64,000 bases of DNA from Diphasiastrum complanatum (Eukaryota; Streptophyta; Lycopodiopsida; Lycopodiales; Lycopodiaceae): the NCBI GenBank assembly GCA_029204225.1, contig CM055093.1, positions 35,290,525-35,354,524 on the forward strand. Reading direction: 5' to 3'. The notes beneath the pieces are model-generated. The model ran no database searches. It was not told where the DNA came from and saw only the letters and a program-made list of their open reading frames with translations. How positions within the stretch are numbered: the stretch's first letter is position 1; every line of letters begins with the position of its first letter. Below are positions 1 to 10,522 of the stretch, one piece after another. Position numbers and translations under genes: made by a program.

Positions 1-840
1 ATTTGACATGATTGATCTGGGCAAAGCTCATTACTGTCTAGGTATTCAAATCCAAAGAGACAAAAAACAGAAGTTGATTTACATTACTCAGCAAAGATAC
101 ATTCATAATGTTATAATACGATGAATTGGAAATTAGCTCTCTCACCGCTAAGATGCATGAGTATCCTTATCATTCGATAATAGGATCTCTTATGTACGTG
201 ATGATCTATACCGAACTAGACATAGCTTTTGTAGTCAATTTCTTAAGTCAGTTCATGACTAGATCCTGGTATTACACATTGGAAGGCTCTTTTCAGAGTC
301 TTGAGATATCGTTGAGTTACTATGGACTTTTGCATTTGCTATGGAGTAGTCGACAACGACAAACTCAATATTCTCAATGGTTATTTAGATGCAACTTGGG
401 AAGGAGATGTAGACAGTCATAAATCCACCTCTGGATTTACATTCTTCCTCAAGAATGGTCCTATTTTATGGAACAATCGCAAGCAAACTTCGATAGCTCT
501 ATCTTCCACTGAATCAAAGCTCAAGCTACTAAGGAAGCAATATGGTTGACAAACTTATTTTTAGATGTTAGTTTGAAACAATATGCTTTGACAACTTTAT
601 TTTGTGATAATCAAAGTGCCATTGCTTTATCAGTCAATCCTACATTTCATTCTAAGAGCAAGCACTTTGAAATTAAGAATCATTATGTCAGAGGCAAAGT
701 TTTTGACAAAGAGGTGAACTTGCAGTACTGTCGAATGCAAGATATGACAAAGAATATTCACTAAAGCATTAAGCTTGGATGCACACAAAAAAATTTGTGC
801 AGAACTAAGTTTGAAGGTCAAAGCAATAATCGATTCAGAT
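1..840 (+). pseudogene. Ty1/copia pol relic: end of reverse transcriptase plus RNase H
   Basis: The plus-strand translation runs through the tail of a copia reverse transcriptase (DLGKAHYCLGIQIQRD near the left edge), the connection motif IIGSLMY (near 180), and RNase H motifs KSTSGFTFF (near 425), ALSSTES (near 500), CDNQSAIALS (near 605) and KHFEIKNHYVR (near 660). Several frameshifts separate these blocks, so no protein can be made. The 5' part lies outside the window. The order and spacing match the C-terminal half of copia Pol, which copies element RNA and degrades the RNA strand. Confidence 0.85.
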
Positions 841-1961
841 TAGTGTTGGTGTAAAGACCACTAGGGAAAACCCCTAAGATGAGGACAAGAAAACACAATA
901 GGAGACACTGTGGAGCAAAACCACCCAACCAAAACTAGATCAATCATAGATTTAGCCCCCAAGCCATGCCATGTGATAGCAAGAGGAGAAGAGAGAAACT
1001 GATAACCTAAATCCCGACAGGAGAATCCCTACCCCAATATATAGAGAGTAGATTCATGTGCATAAACCCATGCAATCCTCATGCAAGTCAACTATAATTA
1101 GGCACACCTCTTCATGCAGTCCTCCTACCTATATCTGTCACACGTACATGCACTACTCCATATGACTTAATTAGAGTGTCTGGATCCTCTCAAGTCTATT
1201 AGTCACAAAATGGCCTTGACGTGGAATTAAATGTTGGTGTGACCAATAATCTCGAGCACTAGAGGGCCAATCAACCATATTAGGACTATTCCATGTCCTT
1301 AGCTAAATATGACCGTAGCAATTGGATTATTCTACTATTAGAGTGATTTAGCTGAATAGTCGATCCTTAATCTTCATCCACATTATTATCTAGTTCTGCA
1401 GTTTTATTCATGTTTCTACACAGTCTGTAGAAGTACTCAGAAATCGCTCAACATACGGCTCCGACATATCGGACATCATCATCTAACCTTCCCTCCATAT
1501 TTGAACACGTCGTGCACCTCAACATACAAAGATACTATCCCTTATAGTTTGAGACATCAATAGATTGATTTTAAATAAAAAAAAAAAAGAAGTGGTGAAA
1601 TTACAATAGGGATGGGAGATGTTATAGACATAAGAAATCAAGATAACACATTTCTAAACAAAAAGTGAAATCACTTGAAAATTGAAAACTGTTGGTTGGG
1701 CATGCTTCGCAATTTCTAAAAACTTATTTTGGTGATGAAACAATCTATTAAATGAATTGATAAAAGATGTATATTCTTTACAATAGAATTACCTTTGACA
1801 TAATTTACTAGGGCAATTTTATGCAAGAGATACCGTAACTCCAACACAACAACTGACTACCTTAACATCAATATGCAAATGAAATTCATATTATACATAT
1901 CACAACTAGTTACAGATCATGTTATCTCGTATTGAGCTCTTAAAGAAACTTCTAAACTATT
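841..1961. other. Non-coding stretch after the copia relic, possibly a decayed LTR
   Basis: No coding frame is visible. It starts right after the copia pol end and has a TATA-like sequence (CAATATATAGAG near 1033), as expected if part of it is the 3' LTR. I found no convincing LTR ends or polypurine tract. The right part is AT-rich with no feature I can name. Confidence 0.3.
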
Positions 1962-2204
1962 TCCTGGAAGGTATGAGTGGCAGAGAGAAAATTAAATTCC
2001 CTCCAGTTAGGATTTAAAATTTAAAACTCTTATATAAAGTGTTTTTGAATTTTAAGTGGGAAAACCATGTAGGTAAGAGAGAAAAGCTTTTCTAATGCAA
2101 GTGTAGAATGTTAATTGGACCTTGTATTTTTGGAGAAGCGGTACGTCTGTCGTTGTCCACTTGTTTGGTAGCGAAGCAGGGTAAAACTAAACGAAGGAGC
2201 ATCC

Positions 2205-2291
<87 letters not shown>

Positions 2292-2933
2292 CAATTTTAA
2301 CACTTACAAAACCATTTTTTTGAACTTGTCAATTTAGTTGTTGGGGCATTGAAACCCTTGACATCTAGAGAGCATGGTTGATACATAAACCACTAAGTAA
2401 AAGGCATCAAGAGGTAATGCGATGCTATAAACAAGGTGATCCCACTGAATATCTTTGTTGTGCACATCAAAAGTTGAATTTTTTTTCTTACAACATAAAA
2501 CAAGGCGATCGATACATCGTGAGAAACATTGCCTTATGCATGGGGCATTCAAATTAATTTTAAATTATAAAAAGAAAAAACTAAGATTGCATCCTAGAAA
2601 AATTAATGATTTAAAAAGAAAAGGACCCTCGCTTTAAACTCATATAGAGGTGACACCTCAATTGAATCTTGTTCCTATACACAAGACATTAAAAAAAAAC
2701 AAAGATTGCATTTAAAATAATCAAAATATAGAATAAATAACTTGCTTTTATACTGAAACTCATCCAGGAGTGACACTTTAACTTCTAACAAGTTATCACA
2801 ATAGCTTACAACTTTTGTGGCAAAGCTAAAAATATTTGATTTGATTTACAATGATTTGTGCCGGTCAAACTCACACTGCAAAGACACATTCGCAATAAAA
2901 AAAAGAGGTTGCATTTCTCTTTTGTAGCTCGAA
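1962..2933 (+). repeat. Inverted repeat arm A (partner at 6408-7008)
   Basis: The sequence 2374-2933 matches the reverse complement of 6408-6972 with only scattered differences (by eye well over 90%). A short outer block (about 1962-2005, GGAAGGTATGAGTGG) also matches the outer end of the partner (about 6973-7008). Between these, arm A has ~370 extra bases (2006-2373) containing the (GA)n tract; these are absent from arm B. The arm has no protein-coding signal. Together the arms flank the wax synthase gene in opposite orientation. Confidence 0.85.
2207..2289. repeat. (GA)n microsatellite, ~83 bp
   Basis: Uninterrupted GA dinucleotide tract within the 370-bp block that interrupts inverted repeat arm A. 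Confidence 0.99.
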
Positions 2934-3680
2934 CTCACCTATAAACTAACACATGATTTTTAAGAAAGTGAACAAAAGTCTTTACTTTCCACTATGGTGA
3001 CAAAGCTAAAAAAATAAGAAAAAAAAGGACCAAAGAGAAGCTCTATTGCAATAAAGGTTTTTTTATTCTTTTTGAAAAGTAATATAGCTAGTCTGTGAGG
3101 AGATAGATCAGCCGCGTAGATAATATGAAAAATATCTCATCCTTCGAAGGTCTGTGTCTGTTGTGCATGATGGATGATCTAGGAAGTTTCTGTTGTTGTT
3201 GCTCGGATCATGCAACCAGCTTCCTCCAATCAATTATCACACTAACCAACTGTTGCTCAAGAGTCAAAACTGATAACCCATCAAATATGGAAGCCTATAC
3301 TTACTCAGAATGCACCAGATTAGTAGTACCTGCTTCTCTTTTGCTGAACAAAGCATCAAGCGTTGGTGTAGTTACTGCTAGTTACTGAGATCTAGAGTGC
3401 ATCAGGTCAGCAGTACCTCTTTCGGTTATTGAACTATGATGACACCTGGTGTTGGTCCCCGATTTGTACTTGATGGCAATTCTAGATTACAAACGGAGCT
3501 AGTATTGCCTAATTATCAAGTGTTGGCATGAATACAAGAGCTGTGGTAGTCTTAAAGTTCTGATTTGGCTGGTGAATCAGGCTGGAAGATCGCTCATCTC
3601 TAGTTTCTTTGAATGCTTACCAATATCTGTTGTAACACCTTGGCATTGTGAAATAATAAGCAGTGGGGGAGGCATGTGCC
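2934..3680. other. Upstream region of the wax synthase gene
   Basis: AT-rich DNA without a supported coding frame. It should contain the promoter and 5' UTR of the gene at 3681. I see no unambiguous TATA box at a fixed distance. Short open frames here lack any recognisable motif or compositional support. Confidence 0.35.
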
Positions 3681-4913
3681 ATGGAAGTGGGATGGGCAGC
3701 AGGGCTAGCTGCATCTTTCCTGGTCAGTTGGACAGCGGCAGCGTACTGTTATTGGTATGTGCGATGGCTGCCTAAAGGAGCTCCTCGGCTGCTGGCAAGT
3801 ATTCCAGTCTTTGCTACTTACTCAATCCTGCCTCTGGTTTTCAGCAGGGAAACCCATATATTAGGGGTAGCCCTCAATTTTTGTATCTTCACATGGATGG
3901 GCTCCTTCAAGGTGCTGCTACTGTGCTGGGATCGGGGCCCCGCATGCGATCCGTGGGTGTTAGCATCCTTTCTGAGGTTTGCTGTTGTCATGAGCTTCCC
4001 TGCGCACATCCGCAGAGAAGGGAGGGTGGTGAAGAAGCATGTGCCTGTTGGTTCACCCTGGCTCCATCGTTTGATGAAAGCTGAGACATGGTCGATGCTC
4101 ATAGTGCGCTCGGTTCTGAAGCTCATGCTGTTGGTAGCGCTTTGCTTGCGGGCGCTGCCATTCCGTGATGCCCTGCCACAGATTGCCATCTATGCTCTCT
4201 ACACAATTCTGCTGTATCTGTTCGTGACAATTGTGTTGGAGACATTCGCCGCTATAGCCAATTCCCTGTTTGGAATAATTGTCGAGCCGCATTTTGACAA
4301 CCCCCTTGCAGCAGCTTCATTAGAAGAATTTTGGGCTCGCAGATGGAACCTTCTGGTGAGTAATTCACTGCGAGAAGTGGTTTATCAGCCTGTGCTTGCA
4401 GCGCTTAAAGATAGGACCAGAAAACATGTTCTAAAGACATCTGAAGAACAGCCAGGCAACCACAGCAGAGCAACCAATGATGCACTAAAGCAATCCCTAC
4501 ATCGAAGGTCAAGTAACGGGGTTGAAAGATCATTTCCAGAAGGCCGACATGGCCTTGAGAAAGAGGAGCAAAACTATGGGGTGGCAAAGTTCTGGGCGAT
4601 GCTTGCAACGTTTTTTGCCTCAGGCATAGCCCATGAGCTTGCTGTCTATTACTTGACCTTGCAAGTGACGGGTGAGATGACAGCATTTTTCACCCTCCAC
4701 GGGCTTGCCACCGGATTGGAGGCAGCTTGGAGTTCGTATGCTCCGAAAACAAGGCCTCCAAAGATAATCTGCAGGTTTCTTACTCTGGGGTTTTGTTTTA
4801 TCACAGCTTGTTGGCTATTTTGGCCTCCAGTTGCACGAGGAGCTGACCTGGAGGTGATTGCTGAAATGCAGAGTTTTATCCAATTGTTTCAGTTCAAATT
4901 TGTTTCAGGATGA
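3681..4913 (+). CDS. Plant wax synthase-like MBOAT acyltransferase, intronless, apparently intact
   Basis: The 410-residue protein resembles plant long-chain-alcohol O-fatty-acyltransferases (jojoba-type wax synthases, MBOAT_2 family), which esterify fatty alcohols or sterols with acyl-CoA in the ER membrane. Visible hallmarks are several hydrophobic membrane spans, FWARRWN (residues about 217-223) and ASGIAHELAVYY with the likely catalytic His at about 318. A charged, low-hydrophobicity loop (about residues 248-300) makes it longer than the usual ~340-370 residues. I chose ATG 3681; the frame is open from GTG 3663, but that is not a plant start. It ends at TGA 4911-4913. There are no frameshifts or stops, and the coding DNA is clearly GC-richer than its surroundings. 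Exact substrate unknown. Confidence 0.9.
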   Translation: MEVGWAAGLAASFLVSWTAAAYCYWYVRWLPKGAPRLLASIPVFATYSILPLVFSRETHILGVALNFCIFTWMGSFKVLLLCWDRGPACDPWVLASFLRFAVVMSFPAHIRREGRVVKKHVPVGSPWLHRLMKAETWSMLIVRSVLKLMLLVALCLRALPFRDALPQIAIYALYTILLYLFVTIVLETFAAIANSLFGIIVEPHFDNPLAAASLEEFWARRWNLLVSNSLREVVYQPVLAALKDRTRKHVLKTSEEQPGNHSRATNDALKQSLHRRSSNGVERSFPEGRHGLEKEEQNYGVAKFWAMLATFFASGIAHELAVYYLTLQVTGEMTAFFTLHGLATGLEAAWSSYAPKTRPPKIICRFLTLGFCFITACWLFWPPVARGADLEVIAEMQSFIQLFQFKFVSG

Positions 4914-5869
<956 letters not shown>

Positions 5870-6407
5870 TTTAATATGAGCTTAACATAGCTAAGTGTGG
5901 ACTATTCAAGATCACATGGGACTAATTTAGACTAATGAAATCATATCATACTTTATTTTACCTTATGAGATCCTTACTTTGTATATATCTGCCTAGACTG
6001 AAATATGCAAACACACTACAGTTGTTATCATGTATTTTTATAGGTGTGCAGAAGAGCGACTAACACATCTATTATCTTAAATATTTGAAGATAAACCTAA
6101 CAATCAAAACCATCTCCATGAATAATTTGGAGAAGCCCAATATTTCCACCTTCGTTTGGGTAACTTCACAATTTTTTAATAATGGTATCAAAGCCTAGGT
6201 TACAAAACCCAGGTCATCCCTATTAAAGCCAGCTCCTTAGTTCAAATATCTCTGAAGATTGAGTGAAAAGTTCAATGGAGATGATTTCCATATGTGGGAG
6301 TGTTGGATTTCTATCCACCCCATCCACATTCCCTACTAATCTAGATCCATTCATTAAGTTGTTGTAAATATTTGCACAGTCGCATACTCTACATGTTCGT
6401 TTCTAGA
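5870..6407. other. Non-coding stretch between microsatellite and repeat arm B
   Basis: No coding frame. The phrase around 6175-6200 (AATAATGGTATCAAAGCC) resembles a tRNA-Met primer-binding site region of a copia leader, but I found no adjacent LTR end. Confidence 0.3.
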
Positions 6408-7008
6408 TCAGTTCGAGCTAAAAAAGAGAAATGCAACCTCTTTTTTTTATTGCTAATGTGTCTTTGTCGTGTGAGTTTGACCAGCACAAATCATTGTAAA
6501 TCAAATCAAATATTTTTAGCTTTGCCACAAAAGTGGAAGTTATTGTGATAACTTGTTAGAAGTTAAAGTGTCACTCTGAGATGAGTTTCAGTATAAAAGC
6601 AAGTTATTTATTCTATATCTTGATTATTTTAAATGCAATCTTTGTTTTGTTTTTTTTAATGTCTTGTGTATAGGAACAAGATTCAATTGAGGTGTCACCT
6701 CTATATGAGTTTAAAGTGAGGGTCCTTTTCTTTTTAAATCATTAATTTTTCTAGGATGCAATCTTTGTTTTTTTTTTTTCATATATAATTTAAAATTGAT
6801 TTGAATGCCCCATGCATAAGGCAATGTTTCTCACGATGTATCGATCGCCTTGTCTTATGTTGTAAGAAAAAAAAATTCAACTTTTGATGTGCACAACAAA
6901 GATATTCAGTGGGATCACCTTGTTTATAGCATCGCATTACCTCTTGATGCCTTTTACTTAGTGGTTTATGTAACTTAATTTTCCCTCTCCCACTCATACC
7001 TTCCAAGA
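6408..7008 (-). repeat. Inverted repeat arm B (partner at 1962-2933)
   Basis: Reverse-complement partner of arm A, differing by scattered substitutions and short homopolymer indels. The outer end matches the outer block of arm A directly, so arm B either lacks or never had the 370-bp insert. The arms enclose ~3.5 kb with the wax synthase gene. Confidence 0.85.
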
Positions 7009-7304
7009 AACCACACTGCATGACACTATAAAAGCATCCAGTTCCAAGGTTTTTTATTTACAGCACCGTGAAGAGTTCGTTTTTCTCTTACATGCTGAAA
7101 GTGTGCCCTACCAGTTCGCTGATCAACAAGACACTGTTATACGATAAGCATTTTTTTTCTTTTTGCATTGCTATCCCAGCGCTCTACTCTCATGATTTCA
7201 AGTATGCAGTATGATACTTCTTTGGTAACCCATAGCTATTGCTAAAGCTTGCTCACCACACTAAGTTATGAATGAGTCTTTTAAGTTTTGAAGTATGGAA
7301 GTCC
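7009..7304. other. Non-coding stretch
   Basis: No gene is seen. A T-rich run follows a short unique segment (about 7090-7165), but I could not establish an RNA gene here. Confidence 0.3.
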
Positions 7305-7815
7305 AGCGATGGACAATTCTACTGCATTTCAGATTGTGGAAACTCATCCATCCTGTGCCTCACTAAGCAGCGATGGACAATCATTCACTTTGCACACCCC
7401 TTCATATGGTTCCATAGGGTCAGGTGGTAGCGATGACCTGTTTGCTACCTTTTCAACTTTAAGATAGCTTTTTCAACCTTTGTTAGACAGTGATGGAGTG
7501 ACTCCTTCATACACTATTAGTTGGCTTCTTTTGAACATAGAAGATGGTCGTTGTACAGATGGTTCTCTTTCATAATAAGAAAGAATGATTGATAAGGTTG
7601 GTTTGGTGTGTCGTCCAGTGATGGAACACTATTAACCTACTTATGCTTCTCTTACTTTACATATAACATCCTAATGTCAGTAGGAGCATCTACTTTCTTT
7701 GCTCTGATAGTTTATAAGAGTCAGTAGCTTACTGCCCAGTGATGGACAACAAACATAAGCTATTCTTTTTTATACTTTCTATGTAAGTATCCTCTTTTAT
7801 TCAACGATGGATGGA
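7305..7815 (+). repeat. Degenerate array: AGYGATGG core every ~62 bp
   Basis: The core AG(C/T)GATGG (with close variants) recurs at 7305, 7369, 7429, 7489, 7556 (weak), 7617, 7679 (weak), 7738 and 7803. The spacings are 64, 60, 60, 67, 61, 62, 59 and 65 bases. Most cores are followed by GACAA or GA and separated by pyrimidine-rich DNA with little other conservation. This suggests an old tandem repeat whose core is better kept than its spacer. Confidence 0.6.
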
Positions 7816-8563
7816 AGGATACCTTATAGCTCAAGGCTAGTGATTTTTTATCTTTAAATGTAATGTTACTCTCAATCGTCTTCGCATACTTTCTGTCTCA
7901 CGATACTAAACTGTCATCGTCTTATAATGTAGCATCGTCTTATTGCTCCGGCCTCTTCTATCTACAGTTTGGTTCACATCCGAACCAAACACTATCTATC
8001 TCAAAAAAAGGTATGGTATCAACTGAATCTTTATAAAGCAAGTTATCTAGCACACTCTGAATACTTCCTATAGATGTTTTTCCATAACTCTTTAAAAGCA
8101 GTTGTGAGCTAAAAAGTTTATTTTCTGGTTTTTTATGATCCAAAGAAAAAAAATGCTTTCGTATAAACAACAATGGTAGCCTCTCAAGAAGCCACGCCTA
8201 CAACCATTCAGGTACAATTTCTTAGTAAGCGCAAACCATACACAACTTAAGCAAGCATGGTATGTTTAGTTCCTTATATCTTTAATATATATCACTCTTC
8301 AACACAATTCTTTTTTCTATAAAAAGAAATGACATAAGACCACATCTAATCTTTCATGAATATCGAATGAACTTGCCTTGAAATAAATTCCTTTTCAAAA
8401 ACCAAACAGTAAGGACTCCAATAATACAATCTTGGACATCATAATAATGTGTAAGATTCGTAGTTTTTACAAAAGGATTAGAATGGCACGGATAATACCT
8501 AGTATAAACATTGGAATTCTCTTACTAAGAGTTAATCATATCTTTTCGAAGCAGTGTCCTTAT
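7816..8563. other. Non-coding AT-rich stretch
   Basis: No supported gene. A few CATCGTC/ATCGTC motifs (7875-7935) look like inverted echoes of the preceding array. Confidence 0.3.
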
Positions 8564-8602
8564 ACCATGGTTGTTATATGATTCATGTATAACAATCATG
8601 GT
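8564..8602. other. Short hairpin-forming inverted repeat
   Basis: ACCATGGTTGTTATA pairs with TATAACAATCATGGT across a ~9-base loop, with one G:T-type mismatch in a 15-bp stem. It may be a foldback element relic or chance. Confidence 0.5.
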
Positions 8603-8684
8603 AATAGTTAATCCTACCCTAATAAGTGTTACTTTAGACCTTTGGTGAGATACAATTGGAAAGCATAGATATGCTCAGGAGTAT

Positions 8685-9238
8685 TGTCATGTGCCAATCT
8701 TAGCATTCAAACATCTAATCCATTCATTAACATCAAATCATAATGGAAATACAAGAAATCAAGAAAACTAGTCAAAAATCAAGACGATAGCTAAAAGTAG
8801 CAAACCTTCACCAAAATAGACAAAGTAAGGTTTCATTATTCATGATTATTGATCATTCACAAGACTGATTCTAGAGCATGATCATAGCTCTCATGTGATT
8901 TTAGGCACATGAACCACTTTCTCCATCAAGAAAGCTCTCCAAGAGAAGCTCCAAGATCTCTTAAAACTCAAAATTACAAAATGAACAATAGCCTCCAAAT
9001 TTAGCACGACCTCAGCTATTTATAGTGGTCATTTTGCCTCTACTAAAATTTTGGAACCTTATTTAGCTAAATTGGGCCTTACAACCATTATTACAATTCC
9101 GTTATTTCAATTATATTGAGGTTGTTCGAACCACTTTATTAACTGTCCTATTGACTAGTTCTAATCTAATTTAGCTCCATGGCTATATTTGGCAATTCAT
9201 TAGTAAGCTCATGGGCTAATTACATGCAACACATGACA
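8685..9238 (-). mobile_element. Minus-strand LTR (probable 3' LTR), 554 bp
   Basis: The ends are perfect 9-bp inverted repeats, TGTCATGTG at 8685 and CACATGACA ending at 9238. On the minus strand a TATA-like CACTATAAATAGC lies near 9010-9022. The sequence immediately inside (9239-9252) is a minus-strand polypurine tract, AGTAGGGGGAG, so this is the downstream LTR of an element running leftward. I did not find its partner LTR or a target duplication. Confidence 0.6.
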
Positions 9239-9252
9239 CTCCCCCTACTTTA
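9239..9252 (-). other. Polypurine tract next to the minus-strand LTR
   Basis: Read on the minus strand, AGTAGGGGGAG directly precedes the LTR start TGTCATG, the standard site for plus-strand DNA priming in LTR elements. Confidence 0.55.
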
Positions 9253-9429
9253 AGCATTTTTGCCCTCAAAAATGAAGACCATGTAGTCCTTTGTTGAGAG
9301 CCATGTCTCGTGAATCCTTTGGCAGTAGTCAAAAAGTATTTGGCCACCTTGAATAAGAAACATCTTTTCTTGTATTATTTTTGTCAGTAGCCATCTACCA
9401 TTTAAATTTTGCCTCAGGTTCAACTTCCA

Positions 9430-10135
9430 GCTTATTGTTGTAGAATAAGGTTGCAACGAGTTTTCTTCATAGAGAACATTTGATCTACAACTGATCCCAT
9501 AGAATTAATAAGATCACTGAAGGAGAGACTGATGAAACACAGGAAAGCCTCAAGTTGCATTAGTTCTGTATGGGTTGACAGGATCCAAGCAACAGGACAT
9601 TCAATAGTCTTCTTCCTCAGTATCTTCCTTGATTGGATAGGCTATCCAATTCCAGATGCGTCTTTTTTTGTCCCTGCATCCGGTGTTATAGCCTTATGCA
9701 TTGCCCCTTGATGTAGGATAGTGGTATCCATTTCTAACTCCAGAGCATTTATTAGAGCCATGCATCCCACATTCGGATTCATCAAATCCCATGCAGTGAA
9801 GGGATCTTTTTGGTCATCTGTACACAAGGAATTTGATGATTTTGAATTCAGTTTCCATGTTAACCTATTTTCCTTGTTGATAGAATTGATGACATCCCCC
9901 AACACCAGAATATTCAAGGATTTTGCACCAATTCCTTCCATCAATATCACATTAGATTCATTGATTGGTAGCTCGGTGCAGATTTGCTTCAGATCTTTGG
10001 ATGGATCTCATATTATTGACTTCATTGAAGCAATGTTGATACCAATTTCATCATCAAAAAGTTCGTTGTTGTATTGGTATTTGAATTTTGCATCAATGTT
10101 ATATCGCTCGCTTGATCCATGTTCATGAATAATTC
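9430..10135 (-). pseudogene. Unrecognised coding remnant upstream of the minus-strand LTR
   Basis: One minus-strand frame stays readable for ~230 codons with only two stops, a TGA near 10010 (ATA TGA GAT) and a TAG near 9645 (GGA TAG CCT); both are one C-to-T change from sense codons. The peptide includes LNILVLGDVINSINKEN and FTAWDLMNPNVGCMAL. I recognise no domain. Its position before the PPT and LTR suggests an accessory or C-terminal Pol product of that element. It could also be chance, but the length argues against that. Confidence 0.4.
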
Positions 10136-10522
10136 CATATAGATCATTATCAATAATATGGTCGTAACCACTTATTTGTGGAGTAGAGCATAATTCTCGG
10201 TAGTTGAATTGTACTCCATGATTTAATTGCAGTTGTAGAAGCTTGTTCTGCTCTAAATTCCGCTATATAAGGGCTAAATTCGAGTCATTTGTCACCTTTG
10301 CTAGCGAAGCTCTGCCGAAATTTACTCTAAAATTACCAAGTTCTCCGTTTGCAACCAAAATTCTTACCAGCTGTCATATGATCATACTGAACCCGATCTG
10401 TGCTCTGAACTACACTTCTTATCATCCAACACTCGTTATTCACAATTTTTTGTTGTTTCCACACTCTTTTCCATTTTCCAACATTTTTTCTATTTTTTTG
10501 ACCGCTAATCATCACTGCTAAC
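10136..10522. other. Region between the two opposing remnants
   Basis: No gene is supported. It would hold the promoter of the plus-strand frame starting at 10523. It is T- and C-rich near 10440-10500. Confidence 0.3.

Noticed and set aside
2207-2289. Open frames made of Arg-Glu repeats (also at 5757, 17556 and 62448)
   Set aside because: They are translations of (GA)n/(TC)n microsatellites and have no coding meaning.
3663-3680. Start of the wax synthase at GTG 3663
   Set aside because: Plant nuclear genes start at ATG; ATG 3681 is the first in frame and gives a normal N-terminus.
7090-7165. Small Pol III RNA gene
   Set aside because: A T-run and a weak B-box-like GTTCGCTGATC are not enough; no A box at the right distance.
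7305-7815. Box C/D snoRNA cluster
   Set aside because: The repeated GATGG is close to box C, but box D (CTGA) at the right spacing and terminal stems are missing.
9721-10521. Plus-strand frames over 9721-10521
   Set aside because: They oppose a better minus-strand frame and have no recognisable motif.
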